From: Burkholderia lata
GTDB taxonomy: Bacteria; Pseudomonadota; Gammaproteobacteria; Burkholderiales; Burkholderiaceae
Reading direction: 5' to 3'
DNA: 64,000 bases
Assembly: GCF_902499335.1 (NCBI RefSeq)
Contig: NZ_CABVQK010000019.1
Coordinates: 1 to 64,000 of the forward strand
The position numbers were made by a program, and so were the translations under genes. A model generated the notes under the pieces. That model saw only the letters and a program-made list of their open reading frames with translations. It did no database searches and was not told the DNA's origin. This document shows positions 1 through 8,814 of this stretch, in pieces. Within the stretch, counting starts at the first letter, position 1. Every line of letters starts with the position of its first letter.

Positions 1-96
1 GACTGGATCGAAGGCTATTACAATCGACAGCGCATGCACACGTCGATCGACTACTGCACTCCCGTCGAATACGAAACGCTACGCGCTGCTGCATGA
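1..96 (+). CDS. IS3-family transposase (OrfB), C-terminal fragment
   Basis: The frame is open from base 1 and stops at TGA 94-96. The 31 visible residues include W-I-E-x-Y-Y-N-R-Q-R-x-H-T-S-I-x-Y-x-T-P-x-E-Y, the usual C-terminal signature of IS3-family OrfB transposases (rve integrase core), just past the catalytic Glu. The 5' part, including the DDE triad and any OrfA, is outside the window, so whether the element is intact cannot be judged. It points against the disrupted tssC. The family is clear; the IS subgroup is not. Confidence 0.85.
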   Translation, partial: DWIEGYYNRQRMHTSIDYCTPVEYETLRAAA

Positions 97-126
97 CATG
101 CTGTACGTGAAAACGAGGCAGGGTCA
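1..126 (+). mobile_element. IS3-family insertion sequence, right end only
   Basis: This is the right-hand end of an insertion sequence that enters from beyond the left edge. It contains the last 31 codons of a DDE transposase (1-96) and about 30 bp of terminal sequence ending in TCA at 124-126, as expected for the TG...CA ends of the IS3 family. From base 127 the sequence switches abruptly to minus-strand tssC, so the element has inserted in a Tyr codon of that gene. The other end and the target duplication lie outside the window. The exact boundary is inferred from the homology switch and may be off by a few bases. Confidence 0.8.
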
Positions 127-1010
127 TACTGCTTGAACGAGCGGTTGATGTTGACGCCCATCGCGTACGCCGCGTTCGCCCAGCCATAGCGCCCATGGTT
201 CGAACCGTTCGTGTCTTCCTCGAAATCGAATTCGTCGACCGGGTTGGTTTTCGCGCCATACGGCAGGCGCGCGAGGAATCGTGGCATCGCGAGCCCCACA
301 TAGCGCGCGTCCTCGGTGTTGCGCATCGAGTTCCACGCGGTGTATTCGAGGTTCTGCATGAAAATCTTCGTCAGGTCGCGCGGGTTCGCGAGCTCCTGCC
401 ACGACTCCATCTGCAGAACTGACGGTGCGGCACCGGTGATAAACGGTGTGTGCGCGGCAGCCGAGACCTTCGCGATCGAGCCGAGCAGATCGACGTCTGG
501 CGGCGTATGGTCAAAGTAGTAGTCCGCAACAAGGCACCCGTATGGCTCGCCGCCGAGCTGGCCGTACTCCTCTTCGTAGATTTGCTTGAAGAGCGGGCTC
601 TGATCCCAGGCAAGGCCCTTGTAGCGGCGCATCGTGCGATGCAGTTCGACCTTCGAGACGTCCATGAAGCGGATCTTCAGGTGCTCGTCGGTTTCAGTGT
701 TCGACACGAGGTGATTCAGGCCGCGCCAAGCGGATTCGAGCGCCTGGTAATCCTCGTGATGCAGGATCAGGTTGATCTGCTCGGAGAGCTTGTGATCGAT
801 CTGCGCGATGATCGCCGCGATGCTCTTGTAGGCGTCGTCGCTGATCGTCGCCGTTTGCACCAGCGCCTGCTCGGCGAGCGTCTGAACGGCCAGTTCAACG
901 GCTTCGCGCGCGTCGTCGGTCTTGGGTCGGAACTCGCGTTCCAGCAGCTGAGTGAAATCGGATTGGGTATCTGTCTGCGCAACCGCGGCCCGTGCTTCCT
1001 GTTTCGCCAT
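127..1010 (-). pseudogene. tssC: tssC, T6SS sheath large subunit, truncated by an IS element
   Basis: TssC (VipB) joins TssB to build the contractile sheath of the type VI secretion system. About 295 native residues remain of a family length near 495. They include the conserved stretches LNHLVSNTETDE, KIYEEEYG-like and FITGAAPSVL. Native sequence ends at a Tyr codon after NRSFKQ, and the frame then runs 24 meaningless codons into the insertion sequence, stopping at base 51. The C-terminal part of the sheath core is lost. The start at 1010 (MAKQEAR) is preferred because AAGGA sits 8 bases upstream; an ATG nine bases earlier (1019) overlaps that Shine-Dalgarno. It is last in a clpV-tssB-tssC run. 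The protein is almost certainly non-functional unless a second copy exists. Confidence 0.92.
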
Positions 1011-1037
1011 GATGGTCATCCTTTATCGGTTCATCGG

Positions 1038-1580
1038 TCAGTTCGCGCCGTCTTGATCGGCAGTTTCGTCCGCTTGCCGCTCGGGCTTCGGCGCGGCGGC
1101 CAGCGACTTGAGCAACGCCGGGTCCTGCAGCAACTGCGTAACGAGCGCCTCGGCGCCCGATTTGCCGTCCATGTAGGTCTGCAGATTGGCGAGTTGCGTA
1201 CGCGCTTCCAGCAGTTGGCGCAGCGGCTCGACCTTGCGCGCGATCGCGGCAGGCGAAAAATCCTCCATGCTCTCGAAGGTCATATCGACCATCATCTGGC
1301 CCTCGCCCGTCAGCGTATTCGTCACGGCGAATGCGACGCGCGGCCGGATCGCCTTCATGCGCTCATCGAAATTATCGATGTCGATTTCGAGAAAGCGTCG
1401 GTCCGATACCGCCGGCAGCGGCTCGCTCGGATGCTTGCTCGACAGATCGGCAAGCACGCCCATCACGAACGGCAGCTCGACCTTCTTCTCCGAGCCGTAG
1501 ACCTCAACGTCATACTCGATCTGCACACGCGGCGCACGGTTGCGCGCAATGAATTTCTGCGAACTGCTGGATGCGGCCAT
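1038..1580 (-). CDS. tssB: TssB, T6SS sheath small subunit
   Basis: TssB (VipA) is the partner of TssC in the T6SS contractile sheath. The 180-residue product begins MAASSSSQKFIARNRAPR and contains the family hallmarks VQIEYDVEVYG, ELPFVMGVLADLS and FLEIDIDNFDERMKAI. The length is close to the family norm of 160-180. The frame is open further upstream to 1751, but the start at 1580 has CAGGAG nine bases before it and matches where the family begins. It lies 38 bp downstream of clpV and 27 bp upstream of tssC, so one transcript is likely. With tssC broken, TssB has lost its partner here. Confidence 0.95.
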   Translation of the reverse strand: MAASSSSQKFIARNRAPRVQIEYDVEVYGSEKKVELPFVMGVLADLSSKHPSEPLPAVSDRRFLEIDIDNFDERMKAIRPRVAFAVTNTLTGEGQMMVDMTFESMEDFSPAAIARKVEPLRQLLEARTQLANLQTYMDGKSGAEALVTQLLQDPALLKSLAAAPKPERQADETADQDGAN

Positions 1581-1618
1581 GAATGAAGCTCCTGAACGGT
1601 GGTGGTTGGATGACAAGC

Positions 1619-4312
1619 TCAGAGAACCGGCTCGTCTGAATGAAGGACGTTCGCCTCGAACGCGAGGGCCTGTGCTGGTGGGCGGGATGGGTCGGCCACG
1701 CCGATCGCAATACGCGACAGCATCTGCTTCGACGTAAAGGCATCGAGCCACAGCGCGGCCAGTCGAGGCAGCACGTGCTGCTCGATGAATCCGATCAACA
1801 CGCGTGCGCCTGTCTCCTGCACGAGACAGCGGTCGACGATGTAATCGACGACCGCGTGGTCGTACGTCAGTGCGATGTCGCGGCCGTGGGCCATACGCTT
1901 GGCGACGCGCCCCAGATGCAGGCGGACGATGCTGGCGAGCGCACTGTCGGCAAGCGGCCGGTAGGGCACGACGGTCACGCGCCCGAGGAACGCCGCCGGG
2001 AAAACCTTGAGCAGTTCAGGCGTCAGCGTCTCCCTCAGGCCATCCTGATCCGGTGCGAGCAAGGGATCAGCGCAGAGACTCGTACTCAGTTCGGAACCGA
2101 CGTTGCTCGTGAGCAGGATCGTCGTGTTGCGGAAATCGATGTAACGACCGTCGCCGTCTTCCATGTAGCCTTTGTCGAACACCTGGAAGAACATCTCATG
2201 CACGTCGCGGTGAGCCTTCTCGATCTCGTCGAGCAGTACGACCGAATACGGACGGCGGCGCACCGCTTCGGTCAGGACACCGCCCTCGCCGTAGCCGACA
2301 TAACCCGGAGGCGCCCCTTTCAGGCCCGAGACGGTGTGTGCCTCCTGATACTCGCTCATGTTGATCGTGATCAGGTTCTGCTCGCCGCCGTAAAGTGCTT
2401 CGGCGAGCGCCAGAGCCGTTTCCGTCTTGCCGACGCCCGAGGGGCCGGCGAGCAGGAACACACCGAGCGGCTTCTTCGGGTCGGTCAGGCCAGCGCGCGC
2501 GGTTTGCACGCGTTCACCCATTTGACGCAGCGCGCCGGTCTGGCCAATCACGCGTGCCTCGAGCGTGTCGGGCAGCATGCGCACAGCCGCGACCTCGTCG
2601 GTCACCATGCGGCCCACAGGGATGCCGGTCCAGTCGGACACGATTTCAGCGACGATTGCCTCGTCGACCTCGGGGAAGACCAGGGGCATCTCGCCCTGTA
2701 GGTCGGCAAGCGCACGTTCGAGATCGCGGAGCTTCGTGAGCGACGCGGCCTGATCCCGTAAACACTCACCCTCGTCAGGCGCAATGGCCTCGCGGGCGGC
2801 CAGCAATGCCCCGGCGGCGGCGGCCTGAGCACGCCAGCGATCCTGGACTGCCGCCTCTTCCGTTACCAGCGCATCGATACGGCCCCGCACGCCGGCCAAT
2901 GCCCTGTCGGCATCCAGACCGATGCGCGCTTCCTGCACGAGCAACGCTTCCTCGGCACGCGCGGCCGCAAAACGCTGTCGCACGTCGTCCAGTTCACGCG
3001 GCGCGGCATGCTGCGACAACGCCACACGCGCGCAGGCGGTGTCAAGCAGGCTGATGGCCTTGTCCGGCAGCTGACGCGATGGGATATACCGGTGTGACAG
3101 CGTCACCGCCGCACGGATCGCTTCGTCAAGCACCACGACGCCGTGATGCCGGGAAAACGTATGTACGAGCCCGCGCACCATATCGACGGCGGCAGCTTCG
3201 GACGGCTCCGCAATCTGCAGCACCTGGAAGCGTCGCGTGAGCGCCGGATCCCTTTCGATGTGACGCTTGTACTCGGCCCAGGTCGTCGCACCGATCGTAC
3301 GGATCGAGCCGCGCGCAAGCGCGGGTTTCAGCAGATTGGCGGCGTCGCCCGTGCCCGCCTGCCCGCCTGCGCCGATCAGCGTGTGAATCTCGTCAATGAA
3401 GAGGATCACCGGCGCATGCGATTTTGCAGCGGCTTCGAGCAACGCTTTCAGACGCGCCTCGAACTCCCCTTTCATGCTCGCGCCGGCGAGCAATGCGCCG
3501 ACGTCGAGCGACAGCAGCCGCACATCGGCAAGCTTCGGCGGCACGTTGCCCGACGCAATCGCGCGCGCCAGCCCTTCCACGACGGCCGTTTTGCCAACGC
3601 CGGCCTCCCCCGTCACCAGCGGATTGTTCTGCCGACGGCGCAGCAGCACGTCGATCATCGTGCGAATCTCGAGTTCACGGCCGATGACCGGGTCGATCTC
3701 GCCCGCGCGAGCGCGCGCCGTCAGGTCGGTGCAATATTGGTCGAGCGAACCACCCTTCAATGCGACTGGCATTGCGCCGGACGCCTCGCCCGGCGTTGCC
3801 GTCGAAAAGTCGCTGTGGTCGTACGGCGCATCGGCGGCTTCGGGCGAGCCGTCGATCCATGCGGGCAGCTGATCGTCCAGCCCGTCAACCGGGATCTTGC
3901 CGAACGCGGGGGAGATTGACAGCAGAACGCGCCGCAGCTCGGGCGTCGAGACAAGCGCAGCAACGAGCCACGCGCCGCGCACACGACGATCGCCATGACT
4001 CAGCGTCGCAAGCACCCATGCGCGCTCGATCGCCGTCTCGATGTGCCACGAGAAATCGCTGATCGAACTGGCGCCGGCCGGCAGCGCGGCCAACGCCCTT
4101 GCGAAATCCCGATCCAGTGCGTCGCGATCGATGCCAGCGTGGCGCACGATGCGATGCAGGTCACTGTCGGGTTGCTGCAGGAGCTGATGCAACCAGTGGA
4201 CGAGTTCCACGTACGGATTGCCGCGCAGCTTGCAGAACTGTGTCGCCGATTCGATGCTGCGGTAGAGCTGAACTCCGAGCTTGCCGAACAGCGCCTGGCG
4301 TGAAATCGTCAT
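1619..4312 (-). CDS. clpV: ClpV (TssH), T6SS sheath-disassembling AAA+ ATPase
   Basis: ClpV unfolds the contracted TssB/TssC sheath so that its subunits can be reused. The 897-residue protein has an N-terminal Clp repeat domain, a first AAA+ module with Walker A GEAGVGKTA near residue 235 and Walker B LFIDEIH near 304, a coiled middle region, and a second module with Walker A GPSGVGKTE near 624, pore loop GYVGYGEGG near 672 and Walker B VVLLDEIEKAH. This is the ClpB-like layout of T6SS ClpV. It is the first gene of the minus-strand arm and faces the AT-rich divergent spacer. The sequence looks intact. Confidence 0.96.
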   Translation of the reverse strand: MTISRQALFGKLGVQLYRSIESATQFCKLRGNPYVELVHWLHQLLQQPDSDLHRIVRHAGIDRDALDRDFARALAALPAGASSISDFSWHIETAIERAWVLATLSHGDRRVRGAWLVAALVSTPELRRVLLSISPAFGKIPVDGLDDQLPAWIDGSPEAADAPYDHSDFSTATPGEASGAMPVALKGGSLDQYCTDLTARARAGEIDPVIGRELEIRTMIDVLLRRRQNNPLVTGEAGVGKTAVVEGLARAIASGNVPPKLADVRLLSLDVGALLAGASMKGEFEARLKALLEAAAKSHAPVILFIDEIHTLIGAGGQAGTGDAANLLKPALARGSIRTIGATTWAEYKRHIERDPALTRRFQVLQIAEPSEAAAVDMVRGLVHTFSRHHGVVVLDEAIRAAVTLSHRYIPSRQLPDKAISLLDTACARVALSQHAAPRELDDVRQRFAAARAEEALLVQEARIGLDADRALAGVRGRIDALVTEEAAVQDRWRAQAAAAGALLAAREAIAPDEGECLRDQAASLTKLRDLERALADLQGEMPLVFPEVDEAIVAEIVSDWTGIPVGRMVTDEVAAVRMLPDTLEARVIGQTGALRQMGERVQTARAGLTDPKKPLGVFLLAGPSGVGKTETALALAEALYGGEQNLITINMSEYQEAHTVSGLKGAPPGYVGYGEGGVLTEAVRRRPYSVVLLDEIEKAHRDVHEMFFQVFDKGYMEDGDGRYIDFRNTTILLTSNVGSELSTSLCADPLLAPDQDGLRETLTPELLKVFPAAFLGRVTVVPYRPLADSALASIVRLHLGRVAKRMAHGRDIALTYDHAVVDYIVDRCLVQETGARVLIGFIEQHVLPRLAALWLDAFTSKQMLSRIAIGVADPSRPPAQALAFEANVLHSDEPVL

Positions 4313-4822
4313 GCGAACCTTTTTCTTGTTTATTCGGTATGTTCCCGGCCTCGGCCATAGCGATCGGGAATTCTATTCATGCGACATTTATCTACTGTCG
4401 CATTTCGCACACAAGGAAAATGAAAGCTTCTCAGGTCGCGCATTATTTCAACCAATTCGCGTCGCCGTCAACCCATTCTAACGATAAAAAACCGAGCCAA
4501 ATCTCACCTCATCGCTTCTCACAAACCAAAGATGCGACATTCACAATCCGTGCAAAAATGCACAAACAAAACAAACAGCACAACACGCAAGCTGTTGTTT
4601 TAATTGAATAATTAAGCATGAAATGTGAATTATTTTTAACAAAAACCATTACCAGCCCCGCTATCTTTATATTCAGCAAGACCGACAACACCCATTATTA
4701 ATTAATAAATTATTTTGAGATTTAATCTCGATAATATTTTCAAATAAAGACATTACACTTCAATTTGAAGAATTACCCGATCTCATGGGTAAAATGCGCA
4801 TTCCTTCATATTCGCATCCTCC
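4313..4822. promoter_or_regulatory. AT-rich divergent promoter region of the T6SS arms
   Basis: This 510 bp gene-free spacer lies between clpV (minus) and the tagK arm (plus), so it should carry both promoters. Base composition falls sharply at about 4560-4780, in strong contrast to the GC-rich genes on each side. It holds many A/T runs and the palindrome GAGATT-T-AATCTC at 4717-4729. No confident -10/-35 pair is assigned because such matches are cheap in AT-rich DNA. Regions like this are typical targets of H-NS-type silencers, which is an inference here. Confidence 0.55.
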
Positions 4823-5494
4823 ATGCGCTCATTCCGTATGCCGTGGCACCGCCGCCCCGACACCTCGCTTACCGAGCCCGAGCTGCGCAACGAGCCACCC
4901 GATTCCGAGAAGCGGGAGGACAGCGCGGACTTTCTCCTGTTCGAACCATCAGATCGCGTGGGCAGCAATACGTCGATCCTCGATCTGATCGGCAGCCACG
5001 GCGTGACTGCCGATACCGCGCGGGGAAAACGCGGCGCCGGGTCGCAGGCGATGCCATTGCCTGAGCGCACCGACGACCTCGTCGAAACGCTTCACGCGCA
5101 ATACTGGCGCGCGCTGACGGATCCACACACCGCCCTTTCCGGCTCATGGGGCGAACAACTAGACTCGCATGCGACACCTGTTGCCTCAGTCATGCCCGAT
5201 TCGCACGACCTCTGGCCAACGCCGACAAACGCAGCCGCCTCCGGTTCGATCGAAGTGATGCTGTCAGGCAAACGCAACCTCGAGGACGCGTTCGGCCACC
5301 TGAACACGGGTTTCACTCCCGAGCTTGAGATCGAACCCGTGCCAGAAGTCCTGCGCCTCTTTGCGCCCCCCGAATTCCATGCGGCCGAAGCTCGCCGTGC
5401 GCCGGCCTTACCGCCCGCGCTCACCCGGCGCGAGCATCACGCGCTGTCGGTCGATAGCCCGCTGGCCGCGCCTGTACGCAAGGACGACGCATGA
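4823..5494 (+). CDS. tagK: TagK-like T6SS-associated protein
   Basis: The product has 223 residues. The N-terminal two thirds are hydrophilic and low in recognisable motifs. The C-terminal 80 residues contain SGKRNLEDAFGHL, PEVLRLFAPPEFHAAEARR and ALTRREHHALSVDSPL, which I recognise as the C-terminal domain of the TagK family found next to tssE/tssF genes in Burkholderia-type T6SS clusters. Its molecular role is not established. The start is uncertain: ATG 4823 has no clear Shine-Dalgarno, and ATG 4838 (MPWHRRPD) is an alternative. It overlaps tagJ by 4 bp (ATGA), which supports co-translation. Confidence 0.65.
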   Translation: MRSFRMPWHRRPDTSLTEPELRNEPPDSEKREDSADFLLFEPSDRVGSNTSILDLIGSHGVTADTARGKRGAGSQAMPLPERTDDLVETLHAQYWRALTDPHTALSGSWGEQLDSHATPVASVMPDSHDLWPTPTNAAASGSIEVMLSGKRNLEDAFGHLNTGFTPELEIEPVPEVLRLFAPPEFHAAEARRAPALPPALTRREHHALSVDSPLAAPVRKDDA

Positions 5495-6342
5495 ACATGC
5501 CATTTGCTGCCGAAGAGCCGTTTAGCCGCGGCCTGGACAACCTGCCGATCGCCGTGCAGATCGAGCGGATCGAATCGCATATTCGCGCGCAGCCGGCCCT
5601 CGCCGCCCATCGGTGGGCGCTGTTCCAGTGGCTGTGCGTAACGGGCGACTGGACACGCGCCGTGATTCAACTGCAGACGTGGGCAAAGCTCGAGCCGCAA
5701 CAGGCGCAGGCCGCCCAGGTTGTTCGTGACCTGATCCGGGCCGAGCGCTGGCGTCATAAGGTCGTCGTAGGGCGGGAGCGTCCAGGGTTCGTTCTCGAAC
5801 CTGCGTCGTGGGTCAAGGAGCTGGTGGGTGCATTGGAATTGGCCGCGGACGGACACGACGAACTCGCCGATGACGCCCGCGCAAAGGCGCTCGACGCGGC
5901 GCCGCTCATTGCCGCACGCACACCGGGTGGCGTCGCAAGCTGGATCGCCGACAGCGATTCGCGTTTCGGCCCGGTGTGCGAAGTCATCACGGCCGGGCAC
6001 TATCGATGGGTACCGTTCGCCGATCTTGCCGCGTGGCGCATTGCCCCGCCTGCGAACCTCATTGATCTCGTCTGGGCGCCGTGTGTGCTGACACTGAGCG
6101 ACGGCAGTACCGTGCGCGGCTTCATGCCTGCCCGCTACCCCGGCTCGGAGGCCGCGATCGATGCCCTGCGTCTGGGGCACGAAACGGCCTGGCATGACGC
6201 TGGGCGTACCGCCGTCATCGCGCTCGGACAAAAAACCTGGACAACGGATCAGGGGGATTTCGGTCTCTTCGAACTGGCCCACGCGCAGTTCGGCTCGCGT
6301 ATCGCGGACGGCGCCACCGCCGGAGAGCCGGTCGATGACTGA
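5491..6342 (+). CDS. tagJ: TagJ (ImpE/SciE family) T6SS accessory protein
   Basis: TagJ proteins bind TssB or ClpV in some T6SS subtypes and are accessory to sheath recycling. The 283-residue product fits the ImpE family: an N-terminal helical part (PALAAHRWALFQWLCVTGDWTRAV and QLQTWAKLEP, TPR-like) followed by the ImpE domain with FGPVCEVITAGHYRWVPF, DLVWAPC and GFMPARYPGSE. It overlaps the upstream gene by 4 bp and tssE by 8 bp, so the whole plus-strand arm is translationally coupled. The family call is firm; its exact task in this subtype is inferred. Confidence 0.88.
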   Translation: MNMPFAAEEPFSRGLDNLPIAVQIERIESHIRAQPALAAHRWALFQWLCVTGDWTRAVIQLQTWAKLEPQQAQAAQVVRDLIRAERWRHKVVVGRERPGFVLEPASWVKELVGALELAADGHDELADDARAKALDAAPLIAARTPGGVASWIADSDSRFGPVCEVITAGHYRWVPFADLAAWRIAPPANLIDLVWAPCVLTLSDGSTVRGFMPARYPGSEAAIDALRLGHETAWHDAGRTAVIALGQKTWTTDQGDFGLFELAHAQFGSRIADGATAGEPVDD

Positions 6343-6892
6343 GCGCAAGCGGCATCCCACTCGGGGCGACTCGCTCGTCGCCCGCCCACCGCGGCGGGCA
6401 AACGCACACCTGATGCCGACTCTGCTCGACCGGCTGCGAGACGACGCACCGCATCGGCTCGTCGAAGCACCCGAGGAATATGCCATCACGCGCAAGCAGA
6501 TGCGCGACATCGTCCAGCGCGATCTCGCCTATCTACTCAACACGACAAGTATTGAAGACCGGATCGAGCGCGTACGCCACCCGCAAGCGGCCGCGTCGAC
6601 CGTCAATTTCGGCGTGCCGCCGCTCGCGGGCACCTTTCTCGCGTCGCGCCAGTGGAATGACATCGAGCAAATGATCCGGAAAGCCATCACTGATTTCGAA
6701 CCGCGGCTGATCCCCGATTCGCTGGTGGTGACGCCCCGCCAGGACGACGCCGCCAGCGGCCATCACAATGTGCTCGCGTTCGAAGTGCGCGGCCTGGTTC
6801 ACATGGACCCGTATCCACTTGAATTCATGGTGCAGAGTTCGCTCGATCTCGATACGAGCGAAATCCAGATCACCGGCATGCGCTCCGGGTAG
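6335..6892 (+). CDS. tssE: TssE, T6SS baseplate protein (gp25-like)
   Basis: TssE is the gp25-like wedge subunit of the T6SS baseplate. The 185-residue product begins MTERKRHPTRGDSL and carries LMPTLLDRLRDDAP, a central NFGVPPLAG segment and RLIPDSLVV, all typical of the GPW/gp25 domain. The frame is open upstream to 6161, but the start at 6335 overlaps the tagJ stop by 8 bp and agrees with family length. It is followed by tssF after 32 bp. No defects are visible. Confidence 0.93.
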   Translation: MTERKRHPTRGDSLVARPPRRANAHLMPTLLDRLRDDAPHRLVEAPEEYAITRKQMRDIVQRDLAYLLNTTSIEDRIERVRHPQAAASTVNFGVPPLAGTFLASRQWNDIEQMIRKAITDFEPRLIPDSLVVTPRQDDAASGHHNVLAFEVRGLVHMDPYPLEFMVQSSLDLDTSEIQITGMRSG

Positions 6893-6924
6893 GCACCGCA
6901 TAACGACAAAACGAGACCTTTCCG

Positions 6925-8814
6925 ATGGATCCGCGACTACTCGACTATTACAACCAGGAACTCATCTACATGCGCGAACTCGCCACCGAGTTCGCGCAGG
7001 CGCATCCGAAAATCGCGCGCCGGCTCGGCATGCAGGCCGGTGAGGTGGCCGACCCCTACGTCGAGCGCCTGATCGAGTCGTTCTGCTTCATGGCCGCGCG
7101 CATGCAGCTCAAGCTCGATGCGGAGTTTCCGCGCTTCACCGGGCGGCTGCTGGAAGTGATCTACCCGAACTACGTCGCGCCCACGCCGTCGATCGCGGTC
7201 GCGCGCCTGTACCCCGGTCAGGCCGAAGGCAATCTGGCCGCAGGCTACCGTATCGCGCGCGGCACGTCGTTCAAGGCGCGGGTTCCCGATGGCGAAAAAA
7301 CCGCTTGCCAGTTTACGAGCGGGCAGGACGTCACGCTCTGGCCGCTCACGATCACCGACGCGCGCCTGACGGGCATTCCGCCCGACATTCCGGCGCTCGA
7401 CCGCTATGTCCCGCCCGACCGACAGGTGCGCGGTGCATTGCGGCTGCGGCTGGCGACGACAGGCAACGTGCGCATCGCCGATCTGAAGGGGCTCGACCGG
7501 CTGCCCGTGTATCTGGCCGGCGACGAACAGGTCGCCTCGCACCTGTTCGAGCTGCTGCACGTCGCCGGCGTCGCGTCCGTGATTGCCCCTCCCGGCGAAT
7601 TCGGCTCACCGGGCCGCCCTCCCGCCGCCGTGACTCACGGTGCGGTCGAACACGAGGGCTTGCGCACCGATCAGAACTTGCTGCCACTCACCTGGACGAA
7701 GTTTCACGGGCACAACCTGCTGCACGAATACTTTGCGTGCCCGGCACGGTTCTGGTTCTTCGCACTCAACGGTCTTGCAGAAGGGCTGTCCCGCGTGAAC
7801 GGTCGCGAAGTCGAAATCGTCGTGCTGCTCGACCGGGTGCCGGGCCAGCTCGCGAACCTCGTCGACGCGTCGCGCTTCGCGCTGTTCTGCACGCCCGTCA
7901 TCAACCTCTTCAAACGGCATACCGACCGCATCGAGATTTCCCCCCGCGAGACCGAGTCTCATCTGGTGCCCGCCAGGCTCGCACCGCTCGACTACGAAGT
8001 GTTCTCGGTGGAGACCGTGCATGGACAGGTCGCAGCGACTTCCGACGAACTGGAATTCCGTCCGCTTTATCAGACGCTGAACAACGACGAAGGTAATCAC
8101 GGGCGGTACTTCTCGACACGGCGCGAACGGCGGCTCGTGTCCGATTCGGCCCGCCGTTACGGCACGCGTACCCCCTATGTCGGCACCGAAGTGTTTCTCT
8201 CGCTGGTTGACCAGAACGAGGCTCCTTATGGCGAGGACATCCGTTTCCTGTCAGTCGTTGCGCTGCTGACGAACCGGGATCTCGCCACGCTCGTGCCGCG
8301 CAACGGCGTGCGTGACCTGGAGACAGAGGAATCGACGCCAGTCGAGAGCATCGGGCTTATTCGCCCGCCGAGCCCGCCGAAAGCGCCGTATGCGGAGCGA
8401 GAGATGGCGTGGCGACTGATCCGCCAGCTCAACTTCAACTACCTGCCGCTCGAAGGTCTCGATCACCGTGACGGCGGTCAGGGACTACGCGACCTGCTGC
8501 GCCTTACCCTTTCGAACGACAACAACGAGCATCTGCGGCAAGTTGAAAGTCTCGTCGGCGTCAAGACGCGCCCGGTAACACGCAAGCTGCCGGGCACGGG
8601 CCCGATGACGTTCGGGCGTGGCATCGAGTGTGCGGTAACGGTCGACGAGGCCGGTTTCTCCGGCGTGAGCCCCTATCTATTCGGTACGATTCTCGAACAC
8701 TGGCTGGCACGGCACGTGTCGATCAACAGCTTCACACAGACCGAATTGCATTCGATGCAGCGCGGCCGTATCGCTCGCTGGCCCGTGCGCACCGGGACAC
8801 GCGGAGTGCTGTAA
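6925..8814 (+). CDS. tssF: TssF, T6SS baseplate protein
   Basis: TssF (VasA/ImpG) forms the T6SS baseplate wedge with TssE, TssG and TssK. The 629-residue product starts MDPRLLDYYNQELIYMRELA, contains EFPRFTGRLLEVIYPNYVAPTPS and FARRLGMQAGEV-like sequence, and has full family length. The C-terminal half includes GTEVFLSLVD and the conserved LNFNYLPLEG. Its stop overlaps the tssG start by one base (TAATG at 8812-8816), so the two are probably coupled and made together, as expected for proteins found in a 2:1 wedge complex in this family. Confidence 0.95.
   Translation: MDPRLLDYYNQELIYMRELATEFAQAHPKIARRLGMQAGEVADPYVERLIESFCFMAARMQLKLDAEFPRFTGRLLEVIYPNYVAPTPSIAVARLYPGQAEGNLAAGYRIARGTSFKARVPDGEKTACQFTSGQDVTLWPLTITDARLTGIPPDIPALDRYVPPDRQVRGALRLRLATTGNVRIADLKGLDRLPVYLAGDEQVASHLFELLHVAGVASVIAPPGEFGSPGRPPAAVTHGAVEHEGLRTDQNLLPLTWTKFHGHNLLHEYFACPARFWFFALNGLAEGLSRVNGREVEIVVLLDRVPGQLANLVDASRFALFCTPVINLFKRHTDRIEISPRETESHLVPARLAPLDYEVFSVETVHGQVAATSDELEFRPLYQTLNNDEGNHGRYFSTRRERRLVSDSARRYGTRTPYVGTEVFLSLVDQNEAPYGEDIRFLSVVALLTNRDLATLVPRNGVRDLETEESTPVESIGLIRPPSPPKAPYAEREMAWRLIRQLNFNYLPLEGLDHRDGGQGLRDLLRLTLSNDNNEHLRQVESLVGVKTRPVTRKLPGTGPMTFGRGIECAVTVDEAGFSGVSPYLFGTILEHWLARHVSINSFTQTELHSMQRGRIARWPVRTGTRGVL

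Noticed and set aside
1581..1751. N-terminal extension of TssB
   Set aside because: It runs into clpV; the start at 1580 has a good Shine-Dalgarno and matches the family.
4099..4611. 170-codon plus-strand frame crossing the clpV start into the AT-rich spacer
   Set aside because: The first half is antisense to clpV and the second half changes composition abruptly; there is no Shine-Dalgarno and no domain.
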